DNA of 45,112 nucleotides from a virus. Where the stretch lies: positions 1 through 45,112 of the IMG/VR virus record IMGVR_UViG_3300027708_000119. One strand, 5' to 3'. A model generated the notes under the pieces. It was given only the letters and a program-made list of their open reading frames with translations, had not been told where the DNA came from and made no database searches. The stretch's first letter is position 1; each line of letters begins with the position of its first letter. Positions 23,754 through 31,225 of the stretch are shown here, piece after piece. Both the position numbers and the translations under genes were made by a program.

Positions 23754-24362
23754 CTACATTACTGCGACTTCGTGAGTACCATGGAGAATACAGAGCACAC
23801 TATCCAATACTCTATGATCGTGAGTATCACCGACTAGCTTTTTAATTTCATTTTGCTTAGCCTTGATCTCTTCCATCACTTCCTTCATTCCATCTTTACG
23901 CTTAGCCTCGATTACTTTTTGCACTTTCTGAGCCTCGGCTAAGTTTTTAGCGGTATGGTTTTTAGTAAGGCTTTCGACCATAGCTAAGAGCTCTTCCATT
24001 GGTTGCTCTTTCATCTTATCTAGCTTAGCTTTAGCCTCAGCACGCTTTTGGGCTTTCTTTACGCTATCAGCATTGTCAGTCTTAGCTGGTTTTACGATAT
24101 CGTATTGATCCTTCAAAGCATTGGTAAAAGCATTCCAAGCTACTGATACTTTATTGTCTTTAGCATCACAACCCTTAGCCATGGCGTAACCCTCTTTCCA
24201 AGCCTCAGATCCTTCAGTCCACAAGTCATAGCTGATATCGCTATCTACTACAACCTGATTGTAAAACGATAATAAAGCCTCTTCCATTTGACCATCAATA
24301 TCAGCGCATGCTGAGCCAATAGAGATGAAACCCGCTTTTTGTAATTCAGACATAATTGTCAT
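23754..24362 (-). CDS. Early coiled-coil protein, paralogue B
   Basis: 202 residues, the first leftward gene after the control region. The start at 24362 has AAGGAG 7 nt upstream. The N-terminal third is acidic; the central block NADSVKKAQKRAEAKAKLD (about 98-116) matches paralogue A. The C-terminal part differs (ends HGTHEVAVM). Being first and having its own terminator, it is probably expressed immediately after entry. Function unknown. Confidence 0.7.
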   Translation of the reverse strand: MTIMSELQKAGFISIGSACADIDGQMEEALLSFYNQVVVDSDISYDLWTEGSEAWKEGYAMAKGCDAKDNKVSVAWNAFTNALKDQYDIVKPAKTDNADSVKKAQKRAEAKAKLDKMKEQPMEELLAMVESLTKNHTAKNLAEAQKVQKVIEAKRKDGMKEVMEEIKAKQNEIKKLVGDTHDHRVLDSVLCILHGTHEVAVM

Positions 24363-24470
24363 AGTAATGCTCCTTCGTTTAGTTAATGTAGCCGTGATTG
24401 ACTACACCTTGAATATAATGCTTTAGCATAGAATAACTCTTGACCTAGATCAAGAAAACGAAAAGTATTT

Positions 24471-24500
24471 AGACATTCTTAGGTAGAGCTCAGATTGTCC
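24471..24500. repeat. 30-bp interrupted palindrome, copy 8 (degenerate)
   Basis: AGACATTCTTAG, spacer GTAGAG, CTCAGATTGTCC: a decayed T-type copy with changes in both arms. It lies 108 nt upstream of paralogue B. Confidence 0.75.
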
Positions 24501-24868
24501 AGCGCCGACTGGCCTACGAAATCCTGCCATGGCCGACCCCACCATACCCGACCCCCCAAGATAGGGGTTAATTGTAGCTAGCACAACATATACACATTAT
24601 TGTGCACAATACATATATCAAAAATAAAATTTATACCCCCACCCCCTATTGTGTAGAAATACAACATAAGCCTATCGTATTCTAGAGAAAAGGGTACCCC
24701 ACTAAAACTTTACCTCCCCTACCCCCGGGGGGTATATAAAAAGTGCATGAAACGTCAAAAAAATAACGCTGTAACCCTATGATTACAAAAGAGAAACCTG
24801 TGCAAACATAGGACATCGACCGGCATATTAACCGGCAAAAACCGGAATAGCAAAGTAAATTTCCCTGT

Positions 24869-25015
24869 GAAAACAAAAAAATTAAATCTACAGGGAAAAA
24901 TAAAAAAGTTTCCCGAACGGGCAATTCTGCTTAAAATGTGTGCAAATATACGAAAATATTCCCGATCGGGGTATTTTGTAAAGAAAAACAAAAAAATCAA
25001 ATTTACAGGGAAAAA
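24869..25015. repeat. Pair of 32-33-bp direct repeats
   Basis: Copies at 24869-24900 and 24983-25015 share an A-rich tract, then AAAT(C/T)(T/)TACAGGGAAAAA-like ends, differing by two substitutions and one extra A. They are 114 bp apart and each ends in the ACAGGGAA box. Confidence 0.75.
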
Positions 25016-25076
25016 CAACAACGCAATTTCAACCTATAGGTATCAAAACAACAACGCAATTTTAACCTATAGGTAT
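25012..25076. repeat. Two tandem 33-bp units with CCTATAGG palindrome
   Basis: Units 25012-25043 and 25045-25076 are identical but for one C/T change. Each reads AAAACAACAACGCAATTT, one variable base, then AACCTATAGGTAT, whose core is an 8-bp palindrome. The three-turn spacing suggests two cooperative sites for a regulator just upstream of the rightward promoter. Confidence 0.85.
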
Positions 25077-25150
25077 AAAAAACTTTACAAAAACGCCGAA
25101 TTGTAAAAAAAAGTGAGAAAGTGTACGAAAAAGTGTAAAAAATCGACATG

Positions 25151-25159
25151 TGCTATAAT
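25151..25159 (+). promoter_or_regulatory. Extended -10 promoter for the rightward operon
   Basis: TGCTATAAT matches an extended -10 element exactly; no good -35 is seen 17 bp upstream, so it may need an activator, perhaps at the tandem 33-bp units. A second -10-like TATACT at 25184-25189 lies closer to the first gene. Confidence 0.55.
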
Positions 25160-25221
25160 TGGTGCACCGCAACAAATGTGTGATATACTACACAAATCAT
25201 CAACCAACTTAGGAGAACACA

Positions 25222-25353
25222 ATGTTCGAATTTGAAAAGCAATATAAAAACTATGAGCAAGCTGTAGAGCGTGTTGCACAAGCCTATGAATTTTGGGTAA
25301 ACGCAGTGCTTTCAACAACTAAAGAGTTTTTTAAAGCAGCAAAAACTAAATAA
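25222..25353 (+). CDS. Short phasin-like amphipathic protein (43 aa)
   Basis: It begins MFEFEKQYKNYEQAVERV and ends FKAAKTK, with AGGAG 6 nt upstream. The sequence is one amphipathic helix with spaced aromatic residues (F2, F4, Y8, Y11, Y22, F24, W25, F37, F38), resembling the helix of phasins that coat polyhydroxyalkanoate granules, but it is much shorter. It is the first gene after the rightward promoter. A membrane-surface or granule-binding role is inference. Confidence 0.6.
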   Translation: MFEFEKQYKNYEQAVERVAQAYEFWVNAVLSTTKEFFKAAKTK

Positions 25354-25365
25354 GGGTAAACCTTA

Positions 25366-25390
25366 GGGGTGGGTAGAAACTGCCTGCCCC
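25366..25390 (+). other. G-rich hairpin between the first two rightward genes
   Basis: GGGGTGGGTAG (25366-25376) pairs with CTGCCTGCCCC (25380-25390), using three G-U wobbles, around an AAA loop. There is no U tract, so it may be a stability or attenuation structure and not a terminator. Confidence 0.5.
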
Positions 25391-25432
25391 AACTCTAAAC
25401 ATGTAGTAAACTCTGTAAAACGGAGGAACCTG

Positions 25433-25579
25433 ATGAGTTCATGGCTTATTATTGTTACAGGGTTGATTTATGCGTATATTGCGGTTGAGCAAGGAATCAA
25501 AGGTAACTTGCCTATGTGTATCTGCTACGCTTGCTATGCTGGCGCTAATGTGGGTCTGTATATGATGGCCACAAAATGA
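25433..25579 (+). CDS. Small membrane protein (48 aa)
   Basis: The start has GGAGG 6 nt upstream. MSSWLIIVTGLIYAYIAVEQ is a membrane helix, and a second hydrophobic stretch (MCICYACYAGANVGLYMM) follows, rich in Cys and Tyr, so one or two membrane passes are likely. The stop codon overlaps the start of the hydrolase gene as ATGA, coupling the two. Confidence 0.7.
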   Translation: MSSWLIIVTGLIYAYIAVEQGIKGNLPMCICYACYAGANVGLYMMATK

Positions 25580-26007
25580 CTACGATCGTTGGCGACTGGA
25601 GAAGAAAAGTGCTGGTTTCCGATAGCCAGTTTACAGATTCCGATTCTGGTATTAAATACTTTGAAGATAAGATATTCCCTATAGACGGTGGCTGGATGGG
25701 CGTAGCCGGTAATTATTGTGATGCGGAAAAAGTCTTAGACTATCTAAATAAGAAAAGCAAAACTAAACCCAAGCTAAAGTCAGATAGTTCTTTTATAAAG
25801 CTAACTAAGGACGGCTTATTCTCGTGCGGCGCTGATCTTGAGTGGGAGAGAGTACGAACGTTTATGGCAATTGGCTCTGGAAGCATGGCCGCTGAAGTGT
25901 GCTTACGGATGGGGCTAACTGCCGAAGAAGGAATAGAGTGGGCTTGTAACGTGGATGCTAACAGCAGCGGACCAATCAAAACTTATAAGTTAGACGATGC
26001 CGTATAA
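25576..26007 (+). CDS. HslV/20S proteasome beta-like Ntn hydrolase
   Basis: 143 residues. After removal of Met the chain starts TTIVGD, as in HslV (TTIV). Counting from that Thr1, D15 and Q17 (SDSQ) match HslV D17/Q19 (GDGQ), K31 (EDKIF) matches K33, and AIGSGSMAAE matches the HslV IAIGSGG segment carrying the active-site Ser. The rest also follows: VAGNYCDA (strand and turn) and a final TYKLDD. At 142 mature residues it is shorter than HslV (about 175). No AAA+ partner of the HslU type is encoded beside it. It may process virion proteins or degrade host proteins; both are inference. Confidence 0.75.
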   Translation: MTTIVGDWRRKVLVSDSQFTDSDSGIKYFEDKIFPIDGGWMGVAGNYCDAEKVLDYLNKKSKTKPKLKSDSSFIKLTKDGLFSCGADLEWERVRTFMAIGSGSMAAEVCLRMGLTAEEGIEWACNVDANSSGPIKTYKLDDAV

Positions 26008-26392
26008 AGACCCCAAACAACGCAAAGCGTACCATAAAGAACAAAGCCGTAATTACTACTTAGCAAATAAAGAAAAGGTATTGGCTGGGGTAAAAGCCCA
26101 AAGGGCAATAGGAAAAGCTAGGTGGGATGCGTTTAAACGCACACTTAAATGTACAAAATGCGGGTTTGACCATCCAGCAGCATTAGACTTTCACCACGTA
26201 GACCCAAGTGAAAAAGAGAACCTAGTCAGTAAACTAGTTAGCAATGGTTGCTTTGCGGCGGCTATGAAAGAAGTGCAAAAATGTATCGTATTATGTGCAA
26301 ACTGCCACCGAGTCTACCACTTCGAAGAAAATACTGTTAAGATACAACCATTAACAACCAACCAGCTGCCAGAACATGCCGGTAAACGTTGA
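25997..26392 (+). CDS. HNH endonuclease beside terminase
   Basis: 131 residues. Zinc ligands CTKC (C52, C55) and CANC (C100, C103) hold the HNH fold; FHHVDP (H66, H67) and CH (H104) supply the catalytic residues. The N-terminus is basic. HNH proteins next to terminase genes are known to assist cos- or end-directed cleavage in several phages. It overlaps the hydrolase by 11 bp and the small terminase by 17 bp. Confidence 0.85.
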   Translation: MPYKDPKQRKAYHKEQSRNYYLANKEKVLAGVKAQRAIGKARWDAFKRTLKCTKCGFDHPAALDFHHVDPSEKENLVSKLVSNGCFAAAMKEVQKCIVLCANCHRVYHFEENTVKIQPLTTNQLPEHAGKR

Positions 26393-26966
26393 ACCGACAA
26401 ACGAATATCCAGTCCCGCCCATAGCTAGAGCTAAGGAAGCATCAACGCATTCTAATAATCTTAGAGCAAAAGCAAACACGGCTATGCTACTTCGAGAACT
26501 TGGCTCGGATTTTGAGACTACGCCTGAAGAAGATGAGCAAGCTAGAAAGCTAATGGAACAAGTAGATGGTGAAGATCCGTCTAAAGAAATCAGAAAAGCG
26601 CAAAATGCCGTTGCGTCAACCCCAGGGATAGCATTAGCGTTAGGTGGATACATCTCCCACTACGACCAGCAGGTCATTGCCGACAAGATTCAGCTTCGGA
26701 ACATTGCAATTAATCGACTATTAGAGATGAGTCAAGACGACGACCAGAAGATTGCTATTAAAGCAGTTGAACTAATAGGTAAAGCGTCCGACTTATTTAC
26801 TGAACATCAAGAAATTACCATTACACATAAGAACAGTGCCGAGTTGCAAGACGCAATTAGGGAAAAAATTAGGCTTTTGATGGAGATGAACACTATAGAT
26901 GTCACTCCCAAGTCAGAAAAACTCATAAATACACTGGATGTAGAAGCAAAAGACGTCGATGAGTAA
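26376..26966 (+). CDS. terS: Small terminase subunit (putative)
   Basis: 196 residues directly before the large terminase and overlapping it by 8 bp. Acidic and helical, with a central region (GEDPSKEIRKAQNAVAST) and a long helical segment (NIAINRLLEMSQDDDQKIAIK, given here as NIAINRLLEMSQ), consistent with the DNA-recognition/oligomerisation core of TerS. The assignment rests on position, size and composition; the sequence itself shows no specific motif. Confidence 0.7.
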   Translation: MPVNVEPTNEYPVPPIARAKEASTHSNNLRAKANTAMLLRELGSDFETTPEEDEQARKLMEQVDGEDPSKEIRKAQNAVASTPGIALALGGYISHYDQQVIADKIQLRNIAINRLLEMSQDDDQKIAIKAVELIGKASDLFTEHQEITITHKNSAELQDAIREKIRLLMEMNTIDVTPKSEKLINTLDVEAKDVDE

Positions 26967-28491
26967 GCTTTCGGTCGAAGAATTACAAGCATTAGAGCAA
27001 AATCTAGGGAAAATGAACCCTGCGCAGCTTCGCCAGCTCTTAGAAGAGCTAGATGTGACTGTAGAAGCAAAACAAAAAGAGAATTGCCAAGAGAACTTCA
27101 TGGATTTTGTCCACCGAGTGTGGCCAGACTTCATTGACGGCGCCCACCACAAAGAAATGGCTCATGCCTTTGAAAGAGTAGCAAATGGAAAAATTAAACG
27201 GCTTATTATTAATATGCCTCCTCGTCATACTAAGTCAGAATTTGCATCTTATTTACTGCCAGCGTGGTTTTTGGGCAAGTTTCCTAAAAAGAAAGTTATC
27301 CAAACCTCTCATACAGCGGAGCTTTCGGTTGGCTTCGGACGTAAAGTCCGTAATTTGGTGGATTCCGACATTTATAAGTCTATCTTCCCGGGAGTTGGAC
27401 TACAAAGTGACTCTAAAGCTGCTGGGCGCTGGGCAACAAACCAGGGGGGAGACTATTTTGCTATCGGTGTGGGAGGCGCAGTTACGGGTAAGGGCGCAGA
27501 TATTCTCATTATTGACGACCCACACTCAGAACAAGAAGCAGCCTTAAGCGAGAACAATCCAGAGATTTACGATAAGACCTACGAGTGGTATACATCTGGT
27601 CCACGTCAGCGTCTACAACCAGGCGGCTCTATTATTATGGTTATGACGAGGTGGAGTAAGAAAGACCTCACAGGACAAGTACTAAAATCAGCTGCGCAGC
27701 GCAACGGAGAAGAGTGGGAAGTTATTGAATTTCCTGCAATTTTGCCTGACGACCTACCACTATGGCCACAGTTTTGGAAGTTAGAAGAACTTTTAGCGCT
27801 AAAGAATGAATTGCCTAATGGCAAGTGGATGGCGCAGTATATGCAGCAGCCGACCTCAGATGTGTCTGCTATTGTTAAAAGAGAGTGGTGGAAAGTTTGG
27901 GAACACGAAGACCCGCCGTTTTGTGAGTTTATTATCCAATCTTGGGATACAGCATTCTTAAAGACACAACGTTCTGACTATTCTGCATGTACTACATGGG
28001 GTGTTTTTTATACTCCAAACGACAGAGGAATTGACGTAGCTAATATAATTTTGCTAAATTCCTTCAAAAGGCGCATGGAGTTTCCCGAATTAAAGCAAAC
28101 TGCCTTTGAACACTATAAAGAATGGGAACCTGATTCCATAATTGTTGAAGCCAAAGCTTCAGGAGCGCCACTAGTATTTGAGTTGCGGGCTATGGGTATT
28201 CCAGTTCAAGAGTATACTCCAAGCAAAGGTAATGATAAAATAGCAAGACTTAATGCCTGCGCAGATCTTTTTGCGTCTGGACGAGTTTGGGTACCTGGAA
28301 CAGCTTGGGCAGAAGAATTAGTAGAAGAGGTAGCAAGTTTCCCTTCGGGCGAGCACGACGACTTAGTAGATAGTATGACACAAGCGTTGTTACGTTTCCG
28401 CAGGGGCGGTTTTGTGCAGTTAGACTCAGATGAGCCAGACGAAATTAAAGAATTTAAGTCAAAGCGAAATCAGGGTTACTACAACGTATAG
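26959..28491 (+). CDS. terL: Terminase large subunit
   Basis: 510 residues. ATPase: Walker A-like PPRHTKSE (87-94) and Walker B ILIIDDPH (182-189, with D186/D187). RNase H-like nuclease: D330 in QSWDTA, E397 in IIVEAKA, and HDD (D467, D468) near 466-468. The motor pumps DNA into the prohead through the portal and cuts it. The basic catalytic set is intact, so the gene is functional. It is followed 8 bp later by the portal gene. Confidence 0.95.
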   Translation: MSKLSVEELQALEQNLGKMNPAQLRQLLEELDVTVEAKQKENCQENFMDFVHRVWPDFIDGAHHKEMAHAFERVANGKIKRLIINMPPRHTKSEFASYLLPAWFLGKFPKKKVIQTSHTAELSVGFGRKVRNLVDSDIYKSIFPGVGLQSDSKAAGRWATNQGGDYFAIGVGGAVTGKGADILIIDDPHSEQEAALSENNPEIYDKTYEWYTSGPRQRLQPGGSIIMVMTRWSKKDLTGQVLKSAAQRNGEEWEVIEFPAILPDDLPLWPQFWKLEELLALKNELPNGKWMAQYMQQPTSDVSAIVKREWWKVWEHEDPPFCEFIIQSWDTAFLKTQRSDYSACTTWGVFYTPNDRGIDVANIILLNSFKRRMEFPELKQTAFEHYKEWEPDSIIVEAKASGAPLVFELRAMGIPVQEYTPSKGNDKIARLNACADLFASGRVWVPGTAWAEELVEEVASFPSGEHDDLVDSMTQALLRFRRGGFVQLDSDEPDEIKEFKSKRNQGYYNV

Positions 28492-28499
28492 GTTAAAAC

Positions 28500-31031
28500 A
28501 TGGCAATAGATAAGTCACTTTCACAAGCCCCGGCGGGTTTAGGCGCAGACACATTAAATCAGATAGAAGAAGGTCCTGATTTAGAAATTACGATTGAAGA
28601 CCCAGAAAGCGTAGAACTTGGGATTGACGGTAAGCCACTGCTTAGAATCGAAAAAGGGGAAGATGAAGAAGGCTTTGATGATAACCTTGCCGAGTACTTA
28701 TCTGATTCTGAATTAACACAAATTGCTAGTGACATTATTGGCGATGTTGAAGATGACATGTCCGCTAGAAAAGATTGGATGCAAACTTATGTAGACGGTT
28801 TGCAACTTTTGGGTATGAAGATAGAGGATCGTATGGAACCATGGCCTGGTGCCTGTGGCGTATATCATCCACTCCTATCGGAGACCCTTGTTAAGTTCCA
28901 AGCAGAAACCATCATGGAGATTTTCCCAGCGCAAGGTCCTGTTAAGACACAAGTAATCGGAAAAGAAACACCTGAGAAAAAACTTTCTGCCGAGCGGGTT
29001 GCAGATGACATGAACTACCAGCTCACAGAGAAGATGGAAGAGTTCCGCCCTGAGACTGAGCGCATGCTATGGGGCTTAGGCTTATCAGGTAATGCGTTCA
29101 AGAAGGTCTACTATGACCCAAGCTTAGAGCGTCAAGTTAGTATGTTTGTGCCAGCTGAAGACTTAATCGTCCCTTATGGTGCGTCTAGTTTAGAGCAGGC
29201 CCCTCGTGTCGCACACGTCATGCGCAAGACCGAGAACGAGGTTCGCAAATTGCAGCACGCAGGCTTTTGGTTAGATGTAGACCTTGGTGAGCCTGTAGAT
29301 AGTTTTGATGAAGTAGAGAAAAAAATTGCCGAGAAGATGGGCTTTAGAGCCACTACGGATGATCGCTACAAAATCCTAGAAGTACAAATCGACCTTGACC
29401 TAGAAGGGTATGAGGACAAAGACGAAGATGACGAGCCTACGGGTATCGCACTGCCATATATTGTGACTATTGAGAAATCTAGTCAGCAGGTCTTGGCAAT
29501 TCGTCGTAACTGGAGACCCGAAGATGCAACTAAAAAGAAACGCAATCACTTTGTTCACTATGGCTACATACCCGGCTTTGGCTTCTATTGCTTTGGTCTT
29601 ATTCATCTTATCGGTGCATTTGCTAAGTCAGGTACTTCCATTCTCCGTCAGCTCGTTGATGCAGGGTCGCTTTCAAACCTGCCAGGTGGCTTTAAGACCC
29701 GTGGCTTGCGTGTTAAAGGAGACGACACCCCGATCGCACCGGGTGAGTTTAGAGATGTGGACGTGCCGTCCGGGTCAATCAGGGACAATATCGTTCCCCT
29801 GCCTTACAAAGAACCCTCAATGGTTCTTGCAGGTCTCTTAGATAAAATTATTGAAGAAGGTCGTCGCTTTGCGTCCGCAGCGGATTTAAACATAAGCGAC
29901 ATGAGCGCCCAAGCTCCCGTAGGTACAACTCTAGCAATTTTAGAACGTACCCTTAAAGTCATGTCCGCAGTACAAGCTCGCATCCATTACTCGTTTAAGA
30001 AGGAGCTCTGTCTCCTGCGTGACATTATTCGTGATTACACCCCAGATGAATATGGCTATGAGCCAGTCGAAGGTTCACGTCGTGCAAAACAAGCCGACTA
30101 CGACAATGTGGATGTAATTCCAGTGAGTGACCCAAATGCCGCAACAATGGCACAAAAAGTTACTCAGTATCAAGCAGCACTACAATTAGCTCAGGGAGCA
30201 CCACAGCTCTATAACCTTCCATACCTTCACCGTCAAATGTTGGATGTGTTAGGAATTAAAAATGCTAACAAACTAGTCAAGCTGCCAGAAGATCAAAGAC
30301 CCGAAGACCCAATCACAGAAAACCAAAATGTTCTGATGATGAAACCCGTCAAAGCGTTTTTGTATCAAGACCACCAAGCTCATATTGCGGTTCATCAAGC
30401 TGCAATGCAAGATCCAAAAATCCTGCAGCTTATAGGTCAAAACCCAAATGCCCAGGCTATGCAGTCTGCGATGCAAGCACATATTAATGAGCACATTGCG
30501 TACGAATACCGCAAGCAAATGGAAGAGCAAATGGGTATGACTTTACCGTTCCACCCAGACGAGGATGATGCAGATCAAAGGGCTATCCCCCCAGAAATGG
30601 AAGTCAAAATCTCTCAACTCGCTGCTCAAGCTTCTCAAGTATTGTTACAACGTGATAAGACCGAAATTGCTGCTAAGCAAGCACAACAAGCTGCGCAAGA
30701 CCCAATTATCCAAATGCAAATGCAAGAACTTAAGATCAAGCAAATGGAAGTTGATATTAAGAACCGTAAACTTGCCGCTGATTCCGCAGCCAAAGCGGAC
30801 CAACTTGATATTGAAAAACAACGCATCGAATCGCAAGAAAAGATTGCAGGTATGAACGCAACTCTTAAGGCCCAAAAAGACCAACAGGATCGCATGGCTA
30901 AGCAAGAAGAAGCAGGTGCAAGACTAGGAGTTGATATGGCAAAAACAAAACAACAACTAGATTATCAAAAAGAACAGGCGTTTCATAATCGCCAAGCGCA
31001 ATCGCAAAAACCTCAGAAAGGTAATAAATGA
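28500..31031 (+). CDS. Portal protein
   Basis: 843 residues, placed between terminase and scaffold. N-terminal 60 residues are acidic. The core has portal-like stretches (YHPLLSETLVKFQAETIMEI, around 120-140). The last ~150 residues are a Gln/Lys/Ala-rich coiled coil (QMQELKIKQMEVDIKNRK), as in long podoviral portals whose C-terminal barrel extends into the head. It is larger than P22 gp1 (725). It ends in an ATGA overlap with the next gene. Confidence 0.85.
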   Translation: MAIDKSLSQAPAGLGADTLNQIEEGPDLEITIEDPESVELGIDGKPLLRIEKGEDEEGFDDNLAEYLSDSELTQIASDIIGDVEDDMSARKDWMQTYVDGLQLLGMKIEDRMEPWPGACGVYHPLLSETLVKFQAETIMEIFPAQGPVKTQVIGKETPEKKLSAERVADDMNYQLTEKMEEFRPETERMLWGLGLSGNAFKKVYYDPSLERQVSMFVPAEDLIVPYGASSLEQAPRVAHVMRKTENEVRKLQHAGFWLDVDLGEPVDSFDEVEKKIAEKMGFRATTDDRYKILEVQIDLDLEGYEDKDEDDEPTGIALPYIVTIEKSSQQVLAIRRNWRPEDATKKKRNHFVHYGYIPGFGFYCFGLIHLIGAFAKSGTSILRQLVDAGSLSNLPGGFKTRGLRVKGDDTPIAPGEFRDVDVPSGSIRDNIVPLPYKEPSMVLAGLLDKIIEEGRRFASAADLNISDMSAQAPVGTTLAILERTLKVMSAVQARIHYSFKKELCLLRDIIRDYTPDEYGYEPVEGSRRAKQADYDNVDVIPVSDPNAATMAQKVTQYQAALQLAQGAPQLYNLPYLHRQMLDVLGIKNANKLVKLPEDQRPEDPITENQNVLMMKPVKAFLYQDHQAHIAVHQAAMQDPKILQLIGQNPNAQAMQSAMQAHINEHIAYEYRKQMEEQMGMTLPFHPDEDDADQRAIPPEMEVKISQLAAQASQVLLQRDKTEIAAKQAQQAAQDPIIQMQMQELKIKQMEVDIKNRKLAADSAAKADQLDIEKQRIESQEKIAGMNATLKAQKDQQDRMAKQEEAGARLGVDMAKTKQQLDYQKEQAFHNRQAQSQKPQKGNK

Positions 31032-31225
31032 TTGAAAAATATCTTGATCGTGTAGTCCAACAACTAGACGAAAAAGTAGGACGGCTACAGGAAGCCGTTG
31101 GTGCAGGAGCAGCTAAAGACTTCTCTGAGTACCAAAAGATGTGCGGGGAAGTGCAAGGTCTATTAACCGCTCGTCTATATATAACAGACCTTAGAAAAAA
31201 CTTGGAGTCCTCAGATGACGACTGA
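31028..31225 (+). CDS. Small helical protein after portal
   Basis: 65 residues, one or two amphipathic helices (MIEKYLDRVVQQLDEKVGRL at the start) and an acidic end. It overlaps both neighbours (portal and GroES-like gene), so it belongs to the head operon. Function unknown. Confidence 0.6.
   Translation: MIEKYLDRVVQQLDEKVGRLQEAVGAGAAKDFSEYQKMCGEVQGLLTARLYITDLRKNLESSDDD

Larger units (their letters stand above)
24501..25150. promoter_or_regulatory. Divergent control region between early and late operons
   Basis: About 650 bp without a convincing gene. It contains a perfect 12-bp palindrome ATTGTGCACAAT (24599-24610), GGGTACCC near 24696, an ACCCCCGGGGGG block (24721-24732), two related 10-bp palindromes CCCGAACGGG (24912-24921) and CCCGATCGGG (24961-24970), one TTCCCTGT and two ACAGGGAA boxes (24861, 24890, 25005), and the two repeat families listed separately. 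Base composition is A-rich on the plus strand in the right half. Open frames here mirror the repeats and have no ribosome sites. Confidence 0.65.

Noticed and set aside
14303-24500. CRISPR array
   Set aside because: The 30-bp repeats are 0.4-3 kb apart, palindromic and separated by genes; there are no uniform spacers and no cas operon.
14303-24500. The 30-bp palindromes as rho-independent terminators
   Set aside because: No U tract follows any copy on the transcribed strand; true terminators are separate at 14335, 22476 and 23694.
24682-25106. Open frames in the control region on both strands
   Set aside because: They mirror the direct repeats (hydrophobic Phe/Leu or Lys/Asn runs from A/T-rich DNA), overlap each other and lack ribosome sites.
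25366-25390. Terminator after the phasin-like gene
   Set aside because: The stem needs G-U pairs and no U tract follows; kept only as a hairpin.
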